The notes under the pieces: model-generated | Database searches by the model: none | What the model was told of the DNA's origin: nothing | The model's input: only the letters and a program-made list of their open reading frames with translations | Origin: Bugula neritina | Taxonomy: Eukaryota; Bryozoa; Gymnolaemata; Cheilostomatida; Bugulidae | DNA length: 60,000 bases | Direction of reading: 5' to 3' | Assembly (NCBI GenBank): GCA_964035545.1 | Contig: OZ037766.1 | Coordinates: 17,370,222-17,430,221, forward strand | Shown: positions 13,201 through 23,771 of the stretch, piece after piece | Layout: each line of letters opens with the position of its first letter | Position numbering within the stretch: position 1 is the stretch's first letter | Position numbers and translations under genes: made by a program

Positions 13201-16200
13201 AATTGCCTGTTGTCAATTAAATTTCATCAAAGTTTTTATTCAAGTTTACAATACCTGGAATGATCCTATTTTTTGGTTGAGCTGTATTTAACATTGAAGC
13301 TAGTCTTCACTTACCATTTGTGTGTGTGTTTGTGTGTTTGTATAAAGTATATAATTAAAACAGCTTTGTTCGCAGTTATATAAATGTAGAGATAAGAGAA
13401 TCGAGCAGCATAATTTCCTCACCTCAGAAGGAAGTTCTGGTAAAGGAAGAAGATGTCTAGGCCGTTGATTGTCTGTGATGTCTGTATTGTCATTTAGGGA
13501 AACAAGCTAAAAGATATGTACAATAATATTCTATTAGGAAAGTAAAAAGAGGATTATTCAACCGTGAATTGGATAGAAATGTCTAACCTTTTAATATATT
13601 CGTACCAAAATGTTGTACTAGGACTTTATTGTGCGTTGTTTTATAAAACCACTGACTATTTTATTTAGTGTTTCAGACAGTTAGTATTATTTTAATTGTT
13701 CGTAGTTGGTTAGTAATTAATGAGAAATGAAAGGGTCATTAATGTGTAAAACTCTGGGGGACAGCAAAGTAAAATTAATTATGGCTTTGTTTTCAATACA
13801 GTACTTTCATTTTGCACTTAGATTAGAATCAACTAAACCTAGGTAATTTTATTCCTAACAGCTTCTATATTTAGCGATTTATGAACACAAGTGAAGGAAT
13901 TTTACTATTTTCTATGTTAATAGAGCTATTGGTGTTATGTCTATTTCCTAGGCCACTATAGAATAATAATTACAGCAAGCCTATACTTCTTAGATTAAAT
14001 CAAAAGCATGTATATATAACATATAGTTTTGTTAACTGGAATATATTATTGTTTTCTAGTAGTTATATCAGGTTGATATTAGAAAAAAATATCAAAAACA
14101 GTTTTTCATGGTAATCCATGCGAAGTATTAACTGTGATTTGAGTAAAAAAATATAGTTCTGCACATATAATGCAATAGAATGGCTTATGATTATGACTAA
14201 TTGAAAAATTAATGTAGCTTACAGGCATAACAATAGTTAATGCTGAGAAAATTCAAATGCTCAAAACATAATATTGAGTTTTTAATTTTGAAATAGTGCA
14301 ATTATAGTAGGGTTCCGATTCAAAGGAAAATAATATACTAATGAAATTATAAGCTATTTTGGAAATATAATCTGGAGTATATTCAATATTAGGCAGCATG
14401 CGTGGGTTGGTCAATGCATGAAAATGAGGTCTTCTTTATCAAGCAGCAGGTTATAAAAACAAAACTAATTTGTAGCTCAATAATAAAAGTAAAAAACCTG
14501 AATAAGTTAAATATATATGACCTTTTTTGCAAGCTTTTAAAGTTTGCTACGTACTTTTAAATCGGTGATCAGAGACTGTGTAAGATTTTCATTCAAAAAC
14601 AGAACATTGGGATCTGTAACTACATGGCTGGTGCTATTGTTGGTATTCCTTTCGCCTCCTGCAGCTACTTGAGACAGGTCCGCCTGTAATGTACATTACG
14701 TTAGACCTATTTTACTTGATTTTCATGTATAGATGCTTGTAAACGTGAAATAATAATTATATAATGTAATAAGGTTAGGCACTCATCAAATAGTTACAAT
14801 GCATCAGGTGCAAAACACTAAACTTTTTTTATTCATATTTCATTTAAGATACACAAGTGTTTCATAGAACTAACCTTTTTGTTTGCCCTCTCATAGAGCT
14901 CTGATAATAATATCTGCTATTCCTTGTGAGTATTTTGGGTAAAGCTCACCATAATATGTGCGTAACATAATTATATGACTTTGATAAATACAATGTGTTC
15001 AACAAAATTTTTCTCTTAAGGACTGTATGTTGTAATTATGAAATTACCAACATGCAAATATCTTCTCTACGTATAAAACAATATAAAACATAGAAAATCT
15101 TTCTTGGTTAACTAGTAATGTTTTATAATGTCCCTATTATATATCATTATAGAAAATTTGGTGCAACTGACAAAACAACAAATATGTGGTATGATAATAA
15201 GTTGCATAGACTATATTTATTGATGCTTATTTCTGCTATTAAATACTCTCAGCTCTGTTTTTCTAATCTGCCTCACATCAAAAAACAGCACATGCAGCAA
15301 ATCAACATGTTTTAATATATCTTTATCATTATGAGCTTTATTTAGGGAGGAGCAGCCGTGGTCTAGGGGTTACAGCGTTTGCCTAGTAAGCACGAAAGTC
15401 ATGGGTTCGAGCCCAGACAAAGACCATTGGTGATGTTAGAAAGAGCATTCAGTCATAATTGCTCCTGTGCCTCATCTTAATAAGTCCTTGGCCCAATTCA
15501 ACAAAAACCCCTTCCATCAGGGGTTTTCTCACAGGAATAGCAACTATAAACTTGTGTGAGTTTTATTGTGGGATATATAAGATATATATAGAGCTCATGA
15601 TGATATAATATTAGGCACACAGAGAGAGAGAGAGAGAGGGAGAGGGAGAGGGAGAGGGAGAGGGAGAGGGAGAGGGAGAGGGAGAGGGAGAGGGAGAGGG
15701 AGAGGGAGAGGGAGAGGGAGAGGGAGAGGGAGAGGGAGAGGGAGAGGGAGAGGGAGAGGGAGAGGGAGAGGGAGAGGGAGAGGGAGAGGGAGAGGGAGAG
15801 GGAGAGGGAGAGGGAGAGGGAGAGGGAGAGGGAGAGGGAGAGGGAGAGGGAGAGGGAGAGGGAGAGGGAGAGGGAGAGGGAGAGGGAGAGGGAGAGTCTA
15901 CAACTGCCCTCTTATTCAGCATAAATGTACTGAATGTTTGTACCTGGATGTCATCAACGTTGGTCACTTCACATGCTTCTCTTTCTAGCAGCACTTGGTG
16001 AGTTCCCGGCTACAATAAAATAACACAAATTAAGCATTAATACCCTGTTTAATATTATGTAATTAATAAGCACAATGCAGCATACAGATTACTATATGCT
16101 CAACTAAAATAACATAAAATTGCTAAGTTTCGATTAGAGTTTGGGAAAATATTGTACATATTAATCTTTATGTTTTTTTATAGAGTACAGAAGAGACCCT

Positions 16201-16908
16201 GTTGAACTTACAAGCTTTGAAAGATCAACTACCACTGCTGTAATCAGTGTGGTATCATTCACAAAACATGAATCTATCAGTTTGATAGAATATAGATGAT
16301 CGGTATAGCTGTTTGTAAATATCATATTTAACGCATTGCATCAGGGGATAGCGACATATTGTAGTAGTGTTGTGGGTAGAATGCAATCAAGTGGGGAGCA
16401 TAACACCGTAATATAAGAAACAAGAGAGGTTGAGCAGAGCAATCTTTTTTATAAGGTATAAGAGTGTCTGTGTGTGTGTCTGTATTCTGCAAGCTCCGGT
16501 GGTAGACTGATCTACTCTGTGAGCTCGCCTCCTTATATACTGGGAATAAGTCTCTTCAAAAAACTTCTGCCGATTGTGTCCAAAAATTGGGGTTCCCGAG
16601 AAGATGTCGGAGTCACTGACATGTCCAATCGCATTCCCCAAACAAAGTCGGCAATCCTGACATCTTCACACCTTCTAATTTTCGGTCGAGATCGGCTTAC
16701 ACGATTGCACAAAATTTATTATATTGAAAATATTATTATACGCAAAATTCACTACACACACCTCCACCAGAATGTAAGGGTTTTTGATAAAACCAGGGCA
16801 AAATAAAAAAGTATAATAAGGAAGCACACACACGCACGCACGCGCACACACACACGCACACACAAACTTGACACACAGCTAGGGATATATATATATATAT
16901 ATACATAC

Positions 16909-16991
<83 letters not shown>

Positions 16992-19900
16992 CATATATAC
17001 ACACATACACACATATATATATATATATATTTATATTATATATATGGAGTTATTGGCGGTGCTTGCCATCCGCATGCTCCAAGCAGCTGATACATCTACG
17101 AAGGCCGACATTCCATCGTATCGTCTCATCTGACGGCAGAGGCGGCGAATATTATCCTCGAATGTTCAGTGAGTCAGCTTAACTGCTAAGTCAGGAACGG
17201 GCCGGGATGGCCAGGATCGCTGCTCCTTTTTCTTCTTGCTCGCTGCTGCAGGCAGAGGGTTCAGGTCTGTTGTAGTAGACCTGGGGTCAACACTGACCCA
17301 AACCAGCATGACCTGTAGAGGCTGGGTGGCCACTGGTTGAGAGACAGCAGCGGGCTCAGGGTCCTCCTTTCAAAAAGGCGGCACGCCGGAAATCCAAAGG
17401 CAAAAGGTGCCCGTTCACGGGTGTCATCGACGTGCAGTAAGATGAGATCCATGAATGTGGTACCATCGACCACAAACGTGCGGCCTGTGTGGCAGCAGGC
17501 TATGCACTGGTGGTGCAGCACGTAGTCTCACTGGTGAGAACTAACCACACGGGCAGAACACATTGACGGAGTACTGAGGGAGGTGCACCTGCAGTTGTTG
17601 TGTAGAAGGAAATTTTTTGCACTGGCAGCATACGCAATTGCCCGGCTCGCCGCACACTTTGTCAATCCGGGAATGGGTTTCTCGGGTGGTCTAATGTTGG
17701 CGGTTAGCCGAGGCTTGGGGTAGTGCCAATGTCTTCTCCTAGCCCACCGATAACCAAGATAACCTGCTCTTTTCCCGCGGAAAGTTGTAGGTCTACGGAG
17801 TCTGAAGTAGGCTCACTTGGAATGGTGGGGGCTGTACACTTGGCTGCGAGGCACCCTTTGAACTGACTAGAGCCAAACCAGAGTTCTGAAAAAAATGGGA
17901 GTCAATCCCACTCGACCCAGCTTCATCACAGTCCATAGCAGTTTCTACAATAGGCAGTAGAGGCCGTGACTGGCCAATCTCACTGGTGCTGAAATTTTAA
18001 CAGGTAGTTGGGGAGTGACTCCGCTCCAAAATCCATATCGATTTCAGTCTCGCACAGGGCAGCTTTGATTGAATTGATCGTAGCCCAAGTAGAAAAGGTC
18101 AGGCTAGACTCCGATAATGGAGGATCAAGCCCCAACAAAATACCTGACTGATTATGGTGAATTGCTTAGACTGGTAGAGTCACACCCATACTGTATTTGG
18201 GATTAGTACTAACACGCCTTACCGTGAGAAATTAGTAGTAGAAATGATTAAACTGCGTGTTGTAGAGGTCTCACTTGACAACCCACCAGTCACGTGTCCG
18301 GTCAATAATTCTACCGACTTTTGGCGAAACAACTCTAACCATCGGAGGCCTTCCGAAATTCGGCTCGTGCTTTTTACCTTTCTAGGAAAATCTCCTGATT
18401 TCTGGAGAAAATTCCCGCCAGGGCAGTTGGAGTATTTGCCCGTACTGAGTGTACAACTCCTTGGTGATGATAACTCCATGTGACCTACGTGATAATCAGC
18501 CAGATATCCAGGTGGCCTCCTAGTTCTCTGGCTCCTATCCACTGTTCCTCTGGTGATGGGTTAGCGGGTTGGCTCCAAGAGGGGGGGAAGCTTACCCTTC
18601 AGCATCTGACCTGGCACGGTATGGCTTTAGGCGCTGCTTGCTCTGAACCTAGATCTGTCCAGAGCGTTCCACACGGTACCTGTGGTTTGGCAGCGCCTTC
18701 ACTACACAGTAGGGTCCTATAAACTTTGGCCGTAGCGTAGTCAACTGTTCGCGTTGGCTACGATACCTGACCATCCACACTCAGTCTCCGGCTTGGTACA
18801 AAGAGGGCTCTTCCGAGTCTTCTGTCCGCACTTTCCACTGCTTCTCTTGCAAAGCATTGTAAGCTTCTTTCATCTGCTCGATCAGCGTCCCCACATACTC
18901 ATGTACTGGGGACTTCGATTCTGGAGTATGGTATGTTAGGTGTTCCAGAACCCGTGTCTCTTGGCCAAGCATCGGAAAGTTCGAGGCCTCCTGTGTACTG
19001 GAGTGTGGTGTGCTGCGGTAAGCCTGCATGATTTGTGGTAGCACCACGTCTTATTCTTCCTGGCTTCGGCATAAAAGTAGGCTCTTGAGAGCGTCACCCA
19101 ACATCCAGTTGTTCTTTTCTATGACTCTGTTTCCTTGCGGGTGATATGGAGTGGTCTGACTCTGATTTACCACCCATGTTTGCCAGAAGTCTCCCATTAA
19201 TTAGGACTGGAATTGGGCACTCTGGTTAGTATGTATCTGCTCTGGTAGACAGAAGTGACAGAATATATGCTGGTTCAGGGCCTGGGCCACTGTGGGGCCG
19301 TCACATCTGAAATTACCAGGGCGTCTGCCATCGGGTGAAGTGGTCCGTGAGCACCAGTATCTAAGTGTTCCTTCTGGCAGAAAACGGCATAGGCTCGACA
19401 AGGTCCACCGCCACTACTTGCTAGGGCCGACCAGTGTACAGCCCGCATCGACCCGTGGTTTCCATGGGGCGGCCATGCTTACTAGCTTGGCAGACCTCGC
19501 GCTGCCGTATTTGCATTCGTACGTCTCGAACCATCCTGGGCCAGTAAAATCGCAGCTGCAAACACCAGATGACCTGACTGGCTCCAGCATGAGCCTGTTT
19601 ATGAGTGTCCTAGATCAGTTCCCACTGAAAAGCGCGGTGACATACAGCGTGGTTTTTCTCCTGTTGACGGTTGTCTGCTGCTAGTGATGTGGTCAGAAGG
19701 CCATCCTGATTGACCTTGAGAGAATCCCGACAGCGACAAAGGAGTTGAAACTCAACGTTCCCTTGCTACCGATGTTCCTCAGTAGGTCGTCACCCCCTAT
19801 CTTGATGGGAGTGGTGCCGGCTTCCAAGGGTATCTCGTGGCAGACAACTTTAGTCAGCCCCATGTCACTGTCTCCGTAGCTGAAGACGTCACTGTAATCT

Positions 19901-22133
19901 ATGAGTAGTTGAGTCAGTACTTAGCGTTCAGTACTACTTTTACAGTCCTCACATGCTTCACCATGCAGATCAGCCAGGTGTTCCGGGACAGCTCCTTGAT
20001 TGGCCCGAGGGGGGGGGGGTTTCCCTGGATGCCATCTACTGTTTCCAGTGCCGGTCCAACATTAGTTTCCTGGATGGAATGATGCTTTTCTACCAATGCA
20101 CCAGCTGATAGTCTGACAGGTTCCATGAAGGGGTTGATGCACTGCACGAGGAGATTCCTCTAACAGTCTAGCCAATTCAGGCTGTTTCTCAGCTGATTTC
20201 CTCAAACCACCATTCTCAGCCATGCAATTTCCTTGCAGTTGACTCTGCAGCGGAGAGTTGCCTGGGATCTTCCTGGAACCATACAGTCCCACACTACCTG
20301 GACTCCGCCCAACAGGGGCCTGCCGAACTTGTCGACGCAAACAAGTTCTTTCCCACCCATCACTATCACATATTTATGGAAATCCATGTGACACTGGTGT
20401 TTCTCAAGAAATGGCGTCATCCTTTAGATGGCTGACGATGAATCTCTCGCAAATAGCTTGATCACGAATGCGTCCAGGTAGTGTGATGAAGTCGCAGAAA
20501 GGAATACACAATCCGCCCACCAACATACCACACGGCTCGAGGCTTGCCTGCTCTCGGGCGCCAAGAGTGTAGAAGAGATGCTGACTCAGCAGGGTTGTAG
20601 TGCATACAGTGTTCCAGTAGGAGTGTGGCAGAGATTTTTCGGGCAGGAAGTAACTGCTTTTGTACAGCTAGGTGCTGCTAAAACAGTCAGTCTTTGGGGG
20701 AAACACTGCTTGGGTCCTTATGACGGGCCTCATCTTTGGTTTCACAACATTGGGGGTTTTTTGGGGTTGAGAGGGTATCTTGAGGAGCTCTTGCGAGTAG
20801 GCTGAATCCTCTTCCACAACATTGTCGTGCAAATCCGCAAACCGGTTGTTGAGTGGCCAGGCAGAAGGATCGGGTAGGCTTTGCAGTTTCCGAGATCTAC
20901 GGGGTGCTTGCCACCCAGCGTCATAAGATTCCATCCGGGTATCAAGTGGCCGGCAGGAGGTTCTGGCAGGTCTGTCAACGTCTGACTCTAATGCGCCTTC
21001 CACTTAGTATTAGCAGGCTTTATGGGCGTCCTCTTAGGCATCGTCTGAGCTTATTTCCTGATGGGACTGGTTTGGGGCCCACGGTTAGCGGAAGTTACTG
21101 TGAGCCTCAGGTGTTTAAAGACACCCATCCTCCCTTGGGGCAGTGTTGCCGCAGGTGTCTCGATGCGCCACAACCTCAAAAAGTGAGGTGTGGGAGCCAA
21201 ACAGGGTCATCTTGAAATCTCGGTGCCCGCCTGTCGGCCTGGCTATGCTGTTATTCCGTCACCGCAGCTTGCAGGCCTTCCACCATGTTCATCAACATGG
21301 TAAACTGCGTGGGCTCTAGTGACGTAGTGGTAGCTGCTGCTATCTGAGGAGCAGGAGGCGGGGTTGTCTCTTTTTCCTCTTCTATCATCTGGTTGGCAGT
21401 GAAGTCTTACTCATGGGGCCCATCGACTCTTTTCAGAAGTCTCTGATATCTTCTTTACAATTATGAGTTCTGTCCTCTCAAAGTGAATAGGTTGAACCTC
21501 TTTATAGAGCGCAAAATCATTAAGAACTTAAAGTTTGGCTGCTACTTAAAATTCTAATTATGCTATATAATTGTTCTGTTAGGAGATAGACATTTTGATA
21601 TCAGCACACATATTAGCAGTTAAAAGAAATTTAAAAATATTTCTTCATGAAGAATTTTAAAGAAAATAAACTTGAAAGCATCTTTGTGGTTTTGCTTACT
21701 GAACAATGCTGAAGTGGCACCTCAAAATTCTGAACAGGGTCTATTGTCTTTGAATGTGTTCAACTATATGGAATTGTGCAATTATAATGATATCTTTATG
21801 CTGAAACCTCTTTTACTCTTACAATTGACAATAAAGCATCTATCCAGAGTAAAGCTGTTGCAGGCTGCACAGGTTACTAGTGACAGTGTTGTATTGTATC
21901 AGCATTTAGAAAGTTATGCCAAGTCAATTATAATAGTGACACGATATAATTACTAGAGCGTTAAAATCCATTACAGTATTCCTAATTAGTGGGTTGAAGT
22001 TTCTCGATAGCAAAGAAGCAGAAATGTAAACTCATGCATTCATTAAATGATGACAATATTCACTTACCATGCTTATTGACAAAGCTATGGCCACTGCTAA
22101 ATCTTCATCTTCCGATAGTTCTGCGTTGCTCAT
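10252..22133 (-). CDS. UIM plus RING-H2 protein, paralogue A (6 exons)
   Basis: Exons (minus order): 22133-22068, 16009-15944, 14683-14555, 13506-13423, 12680-12558, 10353-10252. These give 570 nt and 189 aa, with all introns in phase 0. Exon 1 is a ubiquitin-interacting motif, with an acidic run then [10 protein letters not shown] (A-x-x-x-S core) at about 8-21. The RING-H2 domain starts at C125 (CSIC, then CAHKFHREC) and ends with CPDC at 161-164. A Pro-rich tail (VPPPTPP) follows. Expected role: an E3 ligase able to bind ubiquitin or ubiquitylated partners. The segment LTQSLITDL matches LTQSFMHDL in the neighbouring gene 23772-26260, so the two are paralogues. An in-frame TAG lies about 45 nt upstream of the ATG. 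Intron 1 (6 kb) holds a Gypsy relic and (AT)n, and intron 2 a SINE and a (GGGAGA)n tract. It is convergent with the gene ending at 9764. I do not recognise a named orthologue. Confidence 0.85.
15346..15600 (+). mobile_element. tRNA-derived SINE
   Basis: An internal RNA polymerase III promoter is visible: A box TGGTCTAGGGG (15359-15369) and B box GGTTCGAGCCC (15404-15414), with a tRNA-like head upstream. No acceptor-stem closure or CCA end follows, and the tRNA-like part runs on into a body with a perfect hairpin (AAAACCCC / GGGGTTTT near 15505-15527), so it is a SINE and not a tRNA gene. The 3' end runs into (AG)n then (GGGAGA)n. It lies antisense in intron 2 of the UIM/RING-H2 gene. The exact ends are uncertain. 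Confidence 0.8.
15620..15896. repeat. (AG)n followed by (GGGAGA)n microsatellite
   Basis: About 275 bp of near-perfect hexanucleotide repeat. It begins at the 3' end of the SINE and ends 47 bp from the exon at 15944-16009. Read on the minus strand it gives a Ser-Pro repeat in the frame that continues from that exon. Confidence 0.95.
16820..17046. repeat. (CA)n and (AT)n microsatellites
   Basis: A CA/CG-rich dinucleotide run at about 16827-16865 is followed by (AT)n with ACATAT interruptions to 17046. It abuts the left boundary of the GC-richer Gypsy relic. Confidence 0.9.
18219..19560 (-). pseudogene. Integrase fragment of the Gypsy relic
   Basis: Several broken frames together show the integrase of a Gypsy element. 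There is a remnant of the zinc-binding region at about 19440-19560. The core at 19201-19401 has TNQSAQF where active copies carry a catalytic Asp, so the second acidic residue is lost. A TPYHPQGN block with a following Glu lies at about 19110-19190. A C-terminal part with AYRSTPH lies at 18781-19047, followed by a [11 protein letters not shown] tail at 18500-18540. It is not functional. Confidence 0.75.
19790..21440 (-). pseudogene. Gag and protease-linker fragments of the Gypsy relic
   Basis: Fragments in changing frames. A gag start with a Pro/Ala-rich segment lies at about 21270-21400, and a CCHC-knuckle remnant ([12 protein letters not shown]) near 21130-21180. A protease C-terminal region with [20 protein letters not shown] lies at 20290-20400. 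A linker toward reverse transcriptase ([10 protein letters not shown]) lies at about 19860-19900. Stops and frameshifts separate them. Confidence 0.65.
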
Positions 22134-23771
22134 TTTTGTAATTCTAGCTCTATCAGCTATATGAATTGCTATTACCTACGTTGTGATAATGCATAGCATT
22201 CTACACTTGAATGGAATACATGGATCTAAGTATTTGATTTGACTTTTAGTAGTATACTAGTGGTAGTCACATGACCAAAGTTGATAATGTTAGGTAGTTT
22301 AGTTTTTATCTTTATACTCGTAATATTATTATCATTTTGACAGTTTCGCTTTAAAACGAATACGTAGCAGAGCTCATTGGTACAGGCACTGAACTGAAAC
22401 TGTAACTGGGGGTTATAGTTCAATGGGTACAGGAACGATCTGAGATCGGTACATGGAAAGCCCGTGAAGAAAGGCGTAGCACGCGACGTAGTTGATCGTG
22501 CTCGGTTTACAAAGATGGATTTTCCGTTTCTAAAAAAATTCCCCGGAGCTCGCTTGTGTGAGAAGTAACTAACTCTCTCGAATATAGTAAATATTATTAG
22601 GATTACAACTCTAATTCAAACTTTGCCTTTTTTGTTTTGCACAAATAAATTCGCCTCACTTTACAGTTCATGCAAACATCTAAAAAGCAAACCTCCTAAC
22701 TTCCCGAAAGAGCTTTATTTTGCTTTAAAGACTTTAAAACAGCTACTAAACTGAATATAAATCAGATGATTATGCAAAATATTTGTAGAATCAAATGTTA
22801 AAATTGACTGATTTGTTTTAGTAAACTTAAACAAAAGAATCCCACAGTGTTACTAAAAGTTACAGCTCTTGGATCAACATGCGAAACTAGTTGAAGTTAC
22901 TGAAAAAAAGTTTAACTTGTATTCTGCAACCAGTACCACTACTATTACTGCAGTTCATACAATTTTTCTTGGTATAAAAAAACCTAACTTTAAATTCAAG
23001 TAGAGCTTGCAGTACTATGATTGACTGCTTTGCTTGTAGCACTATTACTGTGAGCGACCTTATTTAGTATTTTGAATGGTTAATTGAAGATAATATATTA
23101 TGTTCATCACTTCTTCCTGAAGCTTTAACATGCTAGACATACTGGCAAGTATAAACAACTCGAGTACAGTGGCTCAATTGACAATGAGTTCATTTTAGAT
23201 GTATTTTTTCAATATATTTATTATAGGTATATACAAGTAGAAAATGCAGACAAAAATAAAAAAAAATCAACAAATCAGATGCTTATTTCCAGTCACTGCA
23301 CTGTTTAAACTTATGTTGCAGCCAAAGATAACATGAATTTAAAATGTCAAATTATGCTAAAAGTTAAAACGCAATAAAAAATAACTCACAGCTGCACATA
23401 AAAAATATGAATTGTCACCAAACTTGAAGATGAGGGTAAATGAGACAACAGCACAGTTTGTAATGTTACTCGTGCAATAATATACTTTTAAAAAAATATC
23501 TATTATTATCTATCATTTTTAAATCAAAAAATTTAGTACTTTTAAACATTAGTTTACAAACATGTTATAAATACAACCAGTTTCCTGAGTTACTCAAATA
23601 TAAAACAGATCATTAAACAATTTATAGAGTTCTTGTATAAAGATAAAAAAATAATTTCTTTTTAAATATCTGATGAATACAACTGTTTTAAAATTTGTAG
23701 AATTGATTATTAGACACTTCAGTTTTTATCACTTTAAGTACAAATAATTCAATTCTTTGAAGTTCCTTGAG
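22134..23771. other. Spacer between the two UIM/RING-H2 paralogues
   Basis: No coding exon was recognised. It contains one copy of the dispersed ATGGAAAGCCCGTGA repeat at 22442-22467, about 310 bp upstream of the paralogue A start codon. The rest is AT-rich. A minus-strand AATAAA (plus TTTATT 23217-23222) could end the transcript of paralogue B. Confidence 0.5.
22442..22467. repeat. Dispersed GATCG/ATGGAAAG repeat, copy b
   Basis: A 26-bp word containing ATGGAAAGCCCGTGA that matches 34022-34047 at 24 of 26 positions. Related words occur at 33335-33356 and 33433-33445. Confidence 0.75.

Larger units (their letters stand above)
17047..21480 (-). mobile_element. Decayed, internally deleted Gypsy-type LTR retrotransposon relic
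   Basis: A sharply GC-richer block between (AT)n and ordinary AT-rich intron. On the minus strand, gag-like sequence is at the right (about 21000-21420), protease/linker sequence in the middle (about 19790-20460) and integrase at the left (18219-19560). That order is gag-pol of a Ty3/Gypsy element. Frameshifts and stops are frequent. Only about 250 bp separate the protease-to-RT linker from the integrase zinc-binding region, so reverse transcriptase and RNase H are missing. No matching LTR pair was found by eye; 17047-18200 may include a solo LTR. It is inserted in intron 1 of the UIM/RING-H2 gene, in the same orientation. Confidence 0.75.

Noticed and set aside
15359-15430. A functional tRNA gene
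   Set aside because: A and B boxes are good, but the acceptor stem does not close and the sequence continues into a SINE body.
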